Positions 1-8,402 of a stretch of 64,000 bases of DNA are shown here, one piece after another; within the stretch, counting starts at the first letter, position 1; the number at the start of each line of letters is the position of its first letter. Source of the stretch: Salinisphaera hydrothermalis. Its GTDB lineage: Bacteria > Pseudomonadota > Gammaproteobacteria > Nevskiales > Salinisphaeraceae. The position numbers and the translations under genes were made by a program. The notes beneath the pieces were generated by a model. The model ran no database searches. It was not told the origin of the DNA and saw nothing but the letters and a program-made list of their open reading frames with translations. The stretch lies in NCBI RefSeq assembly GCF_040361195.1, contig NZ_APNE01000014.1; one strand, given 5' to 3'.

Positions 1-557
1 ATATGCCCCGGATGCGCTTTCACCACCACCGGGCAACCGGCGGCAAAAGCAGACGCGGTGTCGCCACCGGCGACCGAGAACGCAAACGGGAAGTTGGAGG
101 CGCCGAATACGGCGACCGGGCCGATCGCCTGCTGGATCTGGCGCAGATCCGGGGCGGCATCGGTGGCCGTATCGATACGCGCGCCCAGATAATCGCCGCG
201 ACGCAGCACCTTGGCGAACAGCCGCAGCTGACCGGTGGTCCGGCCCACTTCGCCGGTCAGCCGGGCTTCGGGCAGGGCGGTCTCGCGCATGGCTTCGCGA
301 ATGACGGCATCGCCCAGCGCCTCGATCTCGTCGGCACAGGCTTCGAGAAACTGGGCGCGGGTTTCCGGATCGATGGTGGAGAAGATATCGAAGGCGTCAT
401 GGGCGGCTTTCGCGGCCGCGGTAACTTCGGCCGATGTCGCTTCGAAGAAATCCTGCTTGTAGGGGGCGTTGTCCTCGGCTGCACGGCTGGCAAGCGTGTT
501 CTGGCCGGCTGCCACGCGGGCGCCGCCGATGAATTGCTGGCCGGTGAGTTCGGGCAT
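1..557 (-). CDS. alpha-ketoglutaric semialdehyde dehydrogenase, N-terminal part (runs off the window)
   Basis: About 185 N-terminal residues of an aldehyde dehydrogenase that continues past the left edge. The start ATG (555-557) follows AAGGAG at ideal spacing. The opening MPELTGQQFIGG and the conserved GASNFPFAFSVAGGD segment, which begins the NAD(P)-binding Rossmann region, are typical of the KGSADH group (EC 1.2.1.26). These enzymes oxidise 2,5-dioxopentanoate to 2-oxoglutarate. The catalytic Cys and Glu lie outside the window and cannot be checked. It sits downstream of udh and the TRAP genes on the same strand, and kdgD, which makes its substrate, is 5 kb away. The context therefore supports the last step of oxidative hexuronate catabolism. 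Family certain, substrate inferred. Confidence 0.9.
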   Translation of the reverse strand, partial: MPELTGQQFIGGARVAAGQNTLASRAAEDNAPYKQDFFEATSAEVTAAAKAAHDAFDIFSTIDPETRAQFLEACADEIEALGDAVIREAMRETALPEARLTGEVGRTTGQLRLFAKVLRRGDYLGARIDTATDAAPDLRQIQQAIGPVAVFGASNFPFAFSVAGGDTASAFAAGCPVVVKAHPGH

Positions 558-704
558 GGGGGACTCCTTTCACTGACGAAAGACATGAGAAAAAGGCGAT
601 CGTCCTGTATGTCGTGACGAATCGCTCTAGAGTTTTATTGCTGGGCATTAGATATCGACTGCCGGGCTTGAATACAACCCCGGCAAGCGATAACGGCGAT
701 ACGC

Positions 705-1508
705 TCAGGCGTCGTCGTCGGGATGCCCCGCGGCCGCAAAGCCGCCGCCCTGGTAGATCACGGCCGGGTCGTTCGGATCTTCGGGTTCGGCGTTGGCCAG
801 CACGGATTCGCGCCAGCGGCTCGAGCTGTGGCGCGGCCGCCAGCCGAGGAAGGTCACGGCCGAGTTGTCCCACCAGATCTCGTCGTTGTCGGAGGCGCCG
901 TAGACCACGGCGTTGCCCAGCCGTGGGGCCTCGAATGCCCGCGCACAGAGATCGGCCAGGTCCTCGGCCGCCAGCCAGGTCGCGAGCATGCGCGGGTTCT
1001 TCGGCTGCTCGAAACAGGAGCCGATCCGGATCGACAGACATTCCTGGCCGAATTTGTCGAAATACAGGCTGGCCAGATTCTCGCCGAAGGCCTTGGAGAC
1101 ACCGTACAGCGAATCGGGGCGCGGCAGTGCGTGGGCATCCAGCCGCTGGTCGCGCCGGTAATAGCCGATCACGTGGTTGGAGCTGGCGAACACGATGCGC
1201 GGTTGGCCGTGGGCGCGGGCGGCCTCGAACAGGTTGTAGGCGCCGACGATGTTGGCGTCGAGGATCTGGTCGAAGGGTTTTTCCACCGACACGCCGCCGA
1301 GATGGATGATGCCGTCGCAGCCGGAGACTAGATCGGCCACGGCCGCGCGATCGGCCAGATCGCAGGCGGCCGAGCTTTCGTGATCGGCCGTGTCGGAGAT
1401 CGGTTGTCGGTCCGAGAGCACGACATGGTTCGCGAAGCGTGAGACGAGCGGTCGGAGTGCGGTGCCGACACCGCCGGCCGCGCCGGTCAGCAGAAGCCGT
1501 TCGAGCAT
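705..1508 (-). CDS. udh: uronate dehydrogenase (NAD-dependent)
   Basis: A 267-residue short-chain (extended SDR) enzyme. It has an N-terminal Rossmann motif (GAAGGVG), the SSNHVIGYY segment and a YGVSK catalytic Tyr-xxx-Lys. Length and sequence fit uronate dehydrogenase (EC 1.1.1.203), which oxidises D-galacturonate or D-glucuronate to the 1,5-aldarolactone. The ATG at 1506-1508 is preferred because AAGGAAAC lies just upstream; a TTG five codons earlier is less likely. It lies 25 bp downstream of the TRAP large subunit and upstream of the semialdehyde dehydrogenase, so it is probably cotranscribed from the divergent promoter near 4.5 kb. A weak hairpin (GCCGGG/CCCGGC, about 660-685) follows the gene without a T tract. 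Confidence 0.9.
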   Translation of the reverse strand: MLERLLLTGAAGGVGTALRPLVSRFANHVVLSDRQPISDTADHESSAACDLADRAAVADLVSGCDGIIHLGGVSVEKPFDQILDANIVGAYNLFEAARAHGQPRIVFASSNHVIGYYRRDQRLDAHALPRPDSLYGVSKAFGENLASLYFDKFGQECLSIRIGSCFEQPKNPRMLATWLAAEDLADLCARAFEAPRLGNAVVYGASDNDEIWWDNSAVTFLGWRPRHSSSRWRESVLANAEPEDPNDPAVIYQGGGFAAAGHPDDDA

Positions 1509-1533
1509 GGCTGTTTCCTTCAAACGTTGCGAA

Positions 1534-2814
1534 TCAATTCAGCAGATGGGGCAGCGTCATCGAGATCGGCGCGATATAGGTCGTCAGCATCAGCGCCACG
1601 AAGATCGCCAGATAGAACGGCCAGATGGTCTTGGCCGCCTGCTCGATGCGGATATCGCCGATCACGCAGCCCACGAACAGACAGGAGCCCACCGGCGGCG
1701 TGCACAGCCCGAGCCCCAGATTCATCATCATCACCACGCCGAACTGGATCGGGTCCATGCCGATATCGGACACCACCGGCAGAAAGATCGGCGTACAGAT
1801 CAGAATGAGGGCTGCCATATCCATGATCATGCCGAGCACCAGCAGCATGAGATTGAGCAGCAGCAGAATCACGTACGGGTTGCTGGAGACCGAGGTCAGA
1901 AACGTCGCCAGATGATCCGGCACCCGGTAGAGCGCGAGCAGATAGGCGAAGGCCGACGCGCAGCCGACCAGGATCATCACAAGCGATGTCGTGCGTACCG
2001 CGCTGGCCACCGCGGTCTTGAAGGCATCCCAGGTCAGTTCGCGGTAGACGAGCAGGGTGACCACGACGGCATAGATCGCCCCGAACGCACCGGATTCGGT
2101 CACGGTAAGTACGCCGGAGAGCACGCCGCCGACGATGATCACCGCCGTGAGCAGGCCCGGCAGCGAGACGATGAAGCTCACCAGCAGGGCCATCCAGCCC
2201 GGAAACGGCTCGGAGCCGTAGCCGCGCTTGACTGCAACCAGATAAGCCGCCACCGCCAGACACAAGCACATCAGGATGCCCGGCACGATGCCGGCGATGA
2301 ACAGCTTGCCTACGGAAATACCGCCGCCCGCAGCTACGACATAGAGCAGCATGTTGTGGCTCGGCGGAATCACGACGCCCGCGGTCGACGAGGTGACGGT
2401 GACGTTGACCGCGTAGTCTGCGTCGTAGCCTTTTTCCTTCATCACCGGCATCAGGATCGAGCCGAGCGCCGAGGTATCGGCCACGGCCGAACCGGAGATG
2501 CCGCCGAATAGCATCGAGGACACCACGTCCACCATGCCGAGCCCGCCACGCATGCGGCCGACGGCCGCGGCGGCGAAGCGCACCAGTCGATTGGCGATAC
2601 CGCCGTGTAGCATGAGTTCGCCGGCAAAGATGAAAAACGGGATCGCCAGTAGTGAAAAACTGGCGATGCCGGACAGAATGCGCTGGAAGGCGACGAACAG
2701 CGGCAGTCCCTCATAGATGAAGGTCGCAATCGAGGCCAGCCCGAGGGCGAAGGCCACGGGCGCACCGGCGATCAGGCCGAGGAAGAACAAGCCGAAGAGA
2801 ATGGTCAGCCCCAT
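1534..2814 (-). CDS. TRAP transporter large permease subunit (DctM family)
   Basis: A 426-residue, very hydrophobic protein of the DctM/SiaM type. It opens with MGLTILFGLFFLGLIAGAPV and contains the family segments GGISGSAVADTSALGSI and SSTAGVVIPPSHNM, each at one of the two inverted substrate/Na+-binding clefts. About 11-12 membrane helices are visible, as expected. The ATG overlaps the TGA of the small subunit by one base (TGATG), which marks translational coupling and fixes the start; reading further upstream in frame gives an implausible arginine-rich sequence. Together with the small subunit and binding protein it should form a Na+-driven secondary importer, here most likely for hexuronates. 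Confidence 0.93.
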   Translation of the reverse strand: MGLTILFGLFFLGLIAGAPVAFALGLASIATFIYEGLPLFVAFQRILSGIASFSLLAIPFFIFAGELMLHGGIANRLVRFAAAAVGRMRGGLGMVDVVSSMLFGGISGSAVADTSALGSILMPVMKEKGYDADYAVNVTVTSSTAGVVIPPSHNMLLYVVAAGGGISVGKLFIAGIVPGILMCLCLAVAAYLVAVKRGYGSEPFPGWMALLVSFIVSLPGLLTAVIIVGGVLSGVLTVTESGAFGAIYAVVVTLLVYRELTWDAFKTAVASAVRTTSLVMILVGCASAFAYLLALYRVPDHLATFLTSVSSNPYVILLLLNLMLLVLGMIMDMAALILICTPIFLPVVSDIGMDPIQFGVVMMMNLGLGLCTPPVGSCLFVGCVIGDIRIEQAAKTIWPFYLAIFVALMLTTYIAPISMTLPHLLN

Positions 2815-3431
2815 CAGTGTGGCTCTCCCGGGATGGTGAACAGGCGTTCGATAAAATCGAAAACCGTGAAGACGACGATCAGCGCGCCGCAGAGCACGAG
2901 CGGGGCCGCGCGCCAGGAGGCAGTGACGCCGAGCATCGGCAGCTGGTGGTCGGCGTTGGCCAGCGTCAGCACCCAGCCCTGCCAGAGCATGATCACGCCG
3001 AAGGCGACGACCATCAGATCGGCCAGGATATGCAGGATGCGCCGCGGCCAGCGGGGCAGGCCGTCGCGCACGAAGTCGATGCTCAGATGGGTATGGCGAT
3101 GTACGCCGACTGCGGTACCCAGACACACGATGTAGATGATCAGCAGCAGCGAAAGCTGCTCGATCCAGGTCGGCGTGTTGTCGAGTATGTAGCGGCCGTA
3201 GACCAGCCAGCCGAAGCTGGCCACGATAAACACTAGGCCGAGCCCGGCGGCCAGCATGCAGAGCCAGGCGATGCCGTCGAGTACCCGACGGGCGACGGCC
3301 AGGCCGGCCGGCACGGTATGTCCGGTCGACGCCGCGGCGGAATTCGACGAACTCTGACGATCCGAGCCGGCCGATCCTCGACCCGAATCGGCCGGCTCGG
3401 CGCGTGCATCAGCAGCGGGACGTACGCTCAT
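2814..3431 (-). CDS. TRAP transporter small permease subunit (DctQ family)
   Basis: A 205-residue protein with a disordered, Ser/Ala-rich N-terminus of about 45 residues followed by four hydrophobic helices. Family-typical features include YGRYILDNTPTWIEQLSLLLIIY and a final FDFIERL. DctQ proteins are the four-helix scaffold that pairs with the 12-helix DctM subunit. The gene begins 9 bp after the binding-protein gene and ends in a one-base stop/start overlap with the large subunit. The N-terminal extension is longer than in many DctQ proteins. An internal start could shorten it, but no better ribosome site was seen. Confidence 0.9.
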   Translation of the reverse strand: MSVRPAADARAEPADSGRGSAGSDRQSSSNSAAASTGHTVPAGLAVARRVLDGIAWLCMLAAGLGLVFIVASFGWLVYGRYILDNTPTWIEQLSLLLIIYIVCLGTAVGVHRHTHLSIDFVRDGLPRWPRRILHILADLMVVAFGVIMLWQGWVLTLANADHQLPMLGVTASWRAAPLVLCGALIVVFTVFDFIERLFTIPGEPH

Positions 3432-3440
3432 GGCGACCGA

Positions 3441-4436
3441 TCACTGCGTGTTGCGGATCTTCTGTACCAGGGCCTTCTGGTCCGGGTGCGCCTTGTAGAA
3501 CTTGGCGTAGACCGGCTTCATGGCATCCTGGAACGGCTTGAGGTTCTTGATCTTGTTGATTTTGGCGCCGTGGTTCGCCACGTATTTCTTGGCTTCGCGC
3601 GAATCCTTGGCCCAGAGCCGACGCTGTTCCTTGGCGGCGGCGACCGCGGCCTGGCGTACGATCTTCTGATCCTTGGCCGACAGTGCGTCCCAGCTCGCCT
3701 TGGAGACGCACAGACACTCGGGGATGATCAGATGGTCGTCCTCGGAGTAGTACTTGGCCACTTCGTAGTGGTTGGTTTCCTTGTAGGACGGGTAATTGTT
3801 CTCGGCGCCGTCGATCACGCCGTTCTTGAGCGCCTGATAGACATCGCTGAACGGCATGGGGGTCGCGTTGCCGCCGAGTGCTTCGACCATGTCGACGTAC
3901 AGGTCGTTGTCCTGTACGCGGATCTTCATGCCCTTGAGGTCCGACGGCTTGGTGATCGGGTGCTTGGAGTTGTAGAAGCTGCGCGCGCCGGAGTCGAACC
4001 ACGACAGCACGACCAGGCCCTTTTTCTTCATGGCGGCGGCGAACTGATCGCCGATCGGCCCGTCCATGACGTGATGCATCTGCTTCACGCTGTTGAACAG
4101 ATAGGGCAGCGACAGGATGTCGGTCTTGGGCACGTACTGGCCCATCGGACTCATGTTGAAGTTGGCAAAATTGATCGCGCCGTTGCTGACTTGCTGGATC
4201 GCATCCGTCTGATCGCCCAGCACGGCGTTGTTGTATACCGTGGCCTGGATATCGCCGTGTGTCTTTTGGGTGATCGTCTGCGCGAAATGCTTGAGCGCTA
4301 CCGAGTTGGGATAGCCCGGACTGTGGATATTCCAGCCGCGCCAGGTCGTCGCGGAGGCCGATGCAGCGACTGAAAGACCGACGGCCAAACCGGCGACGAG
4401 CAGCGTACGGTGGGTGATTGTTTTCAGTGTCGTCAT
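3441..4436 (-). CDS. TRAP transporter periplasmic substrate-binding protein (DctP family), probable hexuronate binder
   Basis: A 331-residue protein with a Sec signal peptide (cleavage near ASASA, residue 29) and the DctP fold. The segment GMKIRVQDNDLYVDMVEALGGNATPMPFSDVYQALKNGVIDGAENN contains the conserved Arg that salt-bridges the substrate carboxylate and the helix before it. Sequence and neighbourhood resemble binding proteins for D-galacturonate/D-glucuronate. It is the first gene of the leftward operon (dctP-dctQ-dctM-udh-semialdehyde dehydrogenase), preceded by AGGAAGGA and divergent from a GntR regulator. Family certain; the uronate ligand is inferred from udh, gci, gli and kdgD in the same locus. 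Confidence 0.92.
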   Translation of the reverse strand: MTTLKTITHRTLLVAGLAVGLSVAASASATTWRGWNIHSPGYPNSVALKHFAQTITQKTHGDIQATVYNNAVLGDQTDAIQQVSNGAINFANFNMSPMGQYVPKTDILSLPYLFNSVKQMHHVMDGPIGDQFAAAMKKKGLVVLSWFDSGARSFYNSKHPITKPSDLKGMKIRVQDNDLYVDMVEALGGNATPMPFSDVYQALKNGVIDGAENNYPSYKETNHYEVAKYYSEDDHLIIPECLCVSKASWDALSAKDQKIVRQAAVAAAKEQRRLWAKDSREAKKYVANHGAKINKIKNLKPFQDAMKPVYAKFYKAHPDQKALVQKIRNTQ

Positions 4437-4549
4437 GCTATTCCTTCCTCGGTGCGTGCCGATCGCGGTTGTTGTAAGATGACAGAGCGATAGTGCTCAT
4501 ACAACTGAGACGTTGGTCGAAAACATTCGAGTAATCGGCAGGGGTGAGA
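4437..4549. promoter_or_regulatory. divergent control region between the TRAP/udh operon and the GntR/kdgD operon
   Basis: A 113-bp divergent intergenic region that must hold promoters for both operons. An imperfect inverted repeat, GTTGT-AAG-ATGA ... TCAT-ACAAC, lies around 4470-4506. Its arms resemble the TTGT/ACAA half-sites bound by many FadR-type GntR proteins, so it is a candidate operator for the adjacent regulator. No strong -35/-10 pair could be assigned by eye. The operator call is an inference. Confidence 0.35.
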
Positions 4550-5344
4550 ATGGGTGGATCCAACGCCGGAAAGGGCTCGAACCATGCAAGGGGGGATAAA
4601 GACGTGAACGATTCGGAAACCCGGACAGATACGCCGCCGAAGAAGAATAAGAATCGCCGCAATCTGGTGGCCGAGGTCAGCGGTCGATTGCGCGAGTTCA
4701 TTGCCGGCGGCGACTTGCAGCCCGGCGACAAGCTGCCCAGCGAAGCGGGACTGACCCGGGAATACAGCGTCAGCCGTACGGTCGTGCGCGAGGCCATCGC
4801 CTCGCTGCGGGCCGACGGGCTGGTGGATGTCCGCCACGGGGTGGGCGTGTTCGTGCGCGAGCCCGCCGAGCCGGCATCGGCGTTCAAGCCGGTGGACCGG
4901 GCGCGGATATCCTCGATGATTGAAGTGCTGGAACTGCGCTCGGCGATCGAGATCGAGGCGGCAGGCCTGGCGGCCGAGCGACGCTCGCCGGCCCAGGAAG
5001 AGATCCTGTTCGAACGTTTCGACGATCTGAACCGGCTGATCGAGACGAACGAGCCGACCGTCGCGGCTGACATGGCGCTGCATCTGGCCGTGGCCGATGC
5101 CACCAACAACCCGCGTTTTCGCGAGTTTCTCACGTTGATGGGCGAGCATCTCATTCCGCGCTCGGCCCTGCCGGAAAGCGTCGAGAACACCGCGCCTGAA
5201 GACTACATGGCGCAGATCCAGTCCGAGCACCGCGCCATCATCCAGGCCATATCGGAACGCGATATCGCCGGCGCGCGCGAGGCGATGCGGGCCCATCTCA
5301 AAGGCAGTCAGGATCGTTACCGGCGATTGATTCGCGGAACTTAG
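4550..5344 (+). CDS. FadR-subfamily GntR transcriptional regulator of the hexuronate locus
   Basis: About 264 residues: a charged, disordered leader, then a GntR winged helix-turn-helix (LPSEAGLTREYSVSRTVVREAIASLRADGLVDVRHGVGVFV), then an all-helical FCD effector domain with the metal-ligand pattern D...H...H (MALHLAVADATNNPRF and SEHRAIIQAI). FCD regulators of this type commonly sense a pathway sugar acid and repress until it binds. The start is uncertain. ATG 4550 follows AGGGG; GTG 4544 and GTG 4604 (behind AAGGGGGG) are in the same frame, and all keep the DNA-binding domain intact. It is divergent from the TRAP operon and 89 bp upstream of kdgD, which suggests it controls both. Confidence 0.9.
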   Translation: MGGSNAGKGSNHARGDKDVNDSETRTDTPPKKNKNRRNLVAEVSGRLREFIAGGDLQPGDKLPSEAGLTREYSVSRTVVREAIASLRADGLVDVRHGVGVFVREPAEPASAFKPVDRARISSMIEVLELRSAIEIEAAGLAAERRSPAQEEILFERFDDLNRLIETNEPTVAADMALHLAVADATNNPRFREFLTLMGEHLIPRSALPESVENTAPEDYMAQIQSEHRAIIQAISERDIAGAREAMRAHLKGSQDRYRRLIRGT

Positions 5345-5433
5345 ACGATGTGATAATACGTCTTCATGTAAGAGATAAGACGAGTTAGGATCGAGGCGTC
5401 GACTACGTAACTGGAGCGGTACCGCCGAATCTT

Positions 5434-6336
5434 ATGGAGCCCAATGAACTGAAATCCGCGCTGGCCTCGGGCCTGCTGTCCTTTCCGGTCACGCCCTTCG
5501 ATGCCGAAGGCGAGTTCGCGCCCAAGCCCTACGCCGAGCATATCGGCTGGTTGTCGGGCTTCGATGCGGCCACCCTGTTCGCGGCCGGGGGTACCGGCGA
5601 GTTCTTCTCGCTCGCGCCGGAGGAGATTCCGGCGATCGTGCGCGAGGCCAAGGCCGCAGCAGGGAATACCCCGATCGTCTCCGGTTGCGGCTACGGCACG
5701 CGCATGGCCGTATCCATCGCCCGCGAAGCCGAGGCCGCCGGCGCCGACGGTATTCTCTTGTTGCCGCATTATCTGATCGGCGCCAGTCAGGCCGGGCTGA
5801 TGGCGCATATCGAGACCGTCTGCAACGCGGTCGATTTCGGCGTGATCGTCTACAACCGGGGCAACTCGATCCTGCAGGCCGATACGCTCGAAGCCTTGTG
5901 CGAGCGTTGTCCGAACCTGATCGGTTTCAAGGACGGCTCCGGCCAGATCGGGCTGGTTCGCGAGATCATCGCGCGCCTCGGCGACCGTCTGACCTATCTC
6001 GGCGGCATGCCGACCGCGGAACTGTTCGCCGATGCCTATCTCGGCGCGGGGGTGACGACCTATTCCTCGGCCGTGTTCAACTTCGTGCCGGAACTGGCCC
6101 AGCGTTTCTATCAAGCGCTGCGTGCCGGCGATCGGGCCCAGACCACGGCGATCCTCAACGATTTCTTCTATCCGTTCGCGGCGATCCGCGATCGCAACGT
6201 TGGCTATGCGGTGTCCGCGATCAAGGACGGCGTGCGCCGCGCGGGTTTCGACACCGGCCCGGTGCGCCCGCCGCTGACCGACCTCACCGCTGAAGAAAGC
6301 GACATGCTCGCCTCGCTGGTCCGGAGCCAGGGCTGA
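5434..6336 (+). CDS. kdgD: 5-dehydro-4-deoxyglucarate dehydratase
   Basis: A 300-residue member of the DHDPS/NAL class I aldolase family. The Schiff-base lysine is K166 in LIGFKDGSGQ, the catalytic tyrosine is Y140 (VIVYNRGN), and the GGTGEF motif replaces the pyruvate-binding loop. Sequence and length match KdgD (EC 4.2.1.41), which dehydrates and decarboxylates 5-keto-4-deoxy-D-glucarate to 2,5-dioxopentanoate. Its stop overlaps the ATG of gci by one base. Its product is the substrate of the dehydrogenase at the left edge of the window. No strong ribosome site is seen before the ATG (GGAG is about 17 nt away), so initiation may be weak. Confidence 0.93.
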   Translation: MEPNELKSALASGLLSFPVTPFDAEGEFAPKPYAEHIGWLSGFDAATLFAAGGTGEFFSLAPEEIPAIVREAKAAAGNTPIVSGCGYGTRMAVSIAREAEAAGADGILLLPHYLIGASQAGLMAHIETVCNAVDFGVIVYNRGNSILQADTLEALCERCPNLIGFKDGSGQIGLVREIIARLGDRLTYLGGMPTAELFADAYLGAGVTTYSSAVFNFVPELAQRFYQALRAGDRAQTTAILNDFFYPFAAIRDRNVGYAVSAIKDGVRRAGFDTGPVRPPLTDLTAEESDMLASLVRSQG

Positions 6337-7475
6337 TGCGCATCGCCGAAGTCCGTACCCACTGTCTGGATCACGAGCTCGCCGAACCGTTCGAGAGTGC
6401 CTCGGGCCGCTTCGAGCGGCGCCAGCACTGTCTGGTCGAAGTGGTCTGCGAGGATGGCACCACCGGCTGGGGCGAATGCCTCGGCCCGGCGCGCATCAAC
6501 GCCGCGGCGGTCGCGACCTACGGCCGGCTGCTGGTCGGCCGCGATTCGCTGGCCACCGATGTGCGCTGGCTGGAGCTGTATCACGCGCTGCGCGATCAGG
6601 GACAGCGCGGCGTGACGATGACTGCGTTGTCCGGTATCGATATCGCGCTCTGGGACATCAAGGGCAAGCATTTCGGCGCCCCGGTCTCCACCTTGATGGG
6701 CGGGCGATTCCGCGACGCGATCCAGGCTTATGCCACCGGCGGTTTCCGCCCGGACGGCCCGGACCGTACCGCGGCCACGGCCAGCGAAATGGCCCGCTAT
6801 GTCGCGGAAGGCTTCGAGGCGGTCAAGATCAAGATCGGTTTCGGCCACGCCGAGGACCTGGCCACCATCGAGGCCGTGCGCGAGGCGATCGGGCCCGATG
6901 TGCGATTGATGATCGACGCCAACCACGGTTACGACGCACTGGAGGCGATCGAGCTCGGGCGGGCCGCGGCGCGCTTTGATATCGACTGGTTCGAGGAGCC
7001 GGTCATTCCCGAAGAGCCGGCCGTCTATGCGCGGGTTCGGGCCGGCCAGCCGCTGGCCCTGGCCGGGGGCGAGACCTGGCACGGCCGCCACGGCATGCGC
7101 CAGGCGCTGGAGGCCGGGGCGGTGGATATCCTGCAGCCGGACGTCTGCGGCACCGGCGGTTTCAGCGAAATGCGGCGTATCGTCGACATGGCCGGACTCT
7201 ACGGCGTGCGCGTCGTGCCCCATGTCTGGGGCAGTGGCATCGCGCTGGCTGCCAGCCTGCATTGTCTGGCGAGCATTCCGTTCGCGCCGTCGCGTCCGAC
7301 GCCGCGGGCCCCGATGCTGGAATTCGACCGTACGGTGAACCCGATCCGCCAGGCCGTACTGGGTACGCCGATTGAGCACGACGGCGGTTGGGTCGCTGTT
7401 CCTGAGGCGCCGGGGCTCGGTATCGAGGTCGATCGCGAGGCACTGACCCGCTACGCGCTGGCGGAGCGCGGCTGA
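6336..7475 (+). CDS. gci: D-galactarolactone cycloisomerase
   Basis: A 379-residue enolase-superfamily (mandelate racemase group) protein. The opening LAEPFESASGRFERR, GWGECLGPARINAA, ALSGIDIALWDIKGKH and VDILQPDVCGTGGFSE closely resemble, from memory, Agrobacterium galactarolactone cycloisomerase. Metal ligands are visible in LMIDANHGY, WFEEPV and GGETWHG, with the acid/base His in VPHVWGSG. The enzyme opens D-galactaro-1,4-lactone (and the glucaro-lactone) by beta-elimination to 2-keto-3-deoxy-hexarate, which KdgD uses. Start and stop codons overlap those of kdgD and gli, so the three genes are translationally coupled. The alternative call, a generic aldarate dehydratase, is less likely given gli next door. 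Confidence 0.9.
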   Translation: MRIAEVRTHCLDHELAEPFESASGRFERRQHCLVEVVCEDGTTGWGECLGPARINAAAVATYGRLLVGRDSLATDVRWLELYHALRDQGQRGVTMTALSGIDIALWDIKGKHFGAPVSTLMGGRFRDAIQAYATGGFRPDGPDRTAATASEMARYVAEGFEAVKIKIGFGHAEDLATIEAVREAIGPDVRLMIDANHGYDALEAIELGRAAARFDIDWFEEPVIPEEPAVYARVRAGQPLALAGGETWHGRHGMRQALEAGAVDILQPDVCGTGGFSEMRRIVDMAGLYGVRVVPHVWGSGIALAASLHCLASIPFAPSRPTPRAPMLEFDRTVNPIRQAVLGTPIEHDGGWVAVPEAPGLGIEVDREALTRYALAERG

Positions 7476-8350
7476 TGGGCGATATCCCGGCCAATACCCG
7501 CCCGCTGGACGGCCCGGCGCCGAAGCTCGCCATGCCGAAAGGCGCCACCGACTGTCATATCCATGTGTATCTCGACGGCCATGCGCCGCAGCCGGGCGGA
7601 CCGCCGATCGCGGAGCTGGCGACGCCGGCGGACTATGCGGTGGTGCAGCGCCGGCTGGGCCTGGAGCGGGTGGTGATCACCCAGTCGAACGCCTACCAGT
7701 TCGACAATGGCGCCACCATCGCCGGGCTGAAGGCGATGGGCTCGGAGGTCGCGCGAGGTGTGGTCGTGGTCGGCCCGGACACTTCCGAGGCCGAGCTGGC
7801 CGACTTCGATGCCCTTGGCGTACGCGGCGCGCGCATCATGAATCTGCCCGGCGGAGCGGTCGGGGTCGGCGGCATTCCGAACGTCGAGGCGCGTATCCGG
7901 CCCTTCGGCTGGCATCTCATGGTCCAGTTCGACGGCCGCGAGATCGAACACCACCGGGCCGCACTCGAGGCCATCGAAACCGACTACATCATCGACCACA
8001 TCGGCAAGTTCCTGGAACCGGTCGCGGCCGACGATACCCGCGTGGATACGCTGCTGCGCCTGATCGACCGGGGCAATGCCTGGTTCAAGGTCGCCGGGCT
8101 GTACGAAACCAGCCGGGCCGGAGCGCCGGATTTCGCCGATGTGGCGGGCATTGCCCGCCGGGTGATCGCGCATGCGCCCGAGCGCGTGATCTGGGGCTCC
8201 AACTGGCCGCACGTGGGTGTGGCCCGCGAGAACTACCCGGACGACGCCGTCCTGCTCGACAATCTCGCCGATCTGGCGGACGAGGCCACGCGCCGGCGGA
8301 TCCTGGTCGACAACCCGGCCACCCTCTATGGCTTTCCTGAGCCCGTTTAG
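7475..8350 (+). CDS. gli: D-galactarolactone isomerase (amidohydrolase-2 family)
   Basis: A 291-residue TIM-barrel amidohydrolase. It has the N-terminal TDCHIHVY metal motif, IDHIGKF and a C-terminal VIWGSNWPHV with the catalytic Asp/Asn region, then the family ending RRILVDNPATLYGF. It belongs to the 2-pyrone-4,6-dicarboxylate hydrolase/Gli branch. Gli interconverts the 1,5-lactone made by uronate dehydrogenase and the 1,4-lactone used by Gci. It is coupled to gci through a one-base overlap and is the last gene of the rightward operon. Another aldarolactonase activity is possible, but synteny with gci and kdgD strongly favours Gli. A GTCTGA/TCAGAC hairpin (8385-8403) sits at the convergent junction with pyrF. 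Confidence 0.87.
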   Translation: MGDIPANTRPLDGPAPKLAMPKGATDCHIHVYLDGHAPQPGGPPIAELATPADYAVVQRRLGLERVVITQSNAYQFDNGATIAGLKAMGSEVARGVVVVGPDTSEAELADFDALGVRGARIMNLPGGAVGVGGIPNVEARIRPFGWHLMVQFDGREIEHHRAALEAIETDYIIDHIGKFLEPVAADDTRVDTLLRLIDRGNAWFKVAGLYETSRAGAPDFADVAGIARRVIAHAPERVIWGSNWPHVGVARENYPDDAVLLDNLADLADEATRRRILVDNPATLYGFPEPV

Positions 8351-8402
8351 CGCCTATTCGACTACGGCAACGTGGTCTGGGATGGTCTGAGCGCGTGTCA
8401 GA

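Noticed and set aside
660..685. terminator after udh
   Set aside because: Stem GCCGGG/CCCGGC is present but no T run follows, and the downstream dehydrogenase gene is probably in the same operon.
1390..2511. 373-codon open frame with His repeats antisense to the TRAP permease
   Set aside because: His runs arise from the complement of Met/Ile-rich membrane helices; no homology signal.
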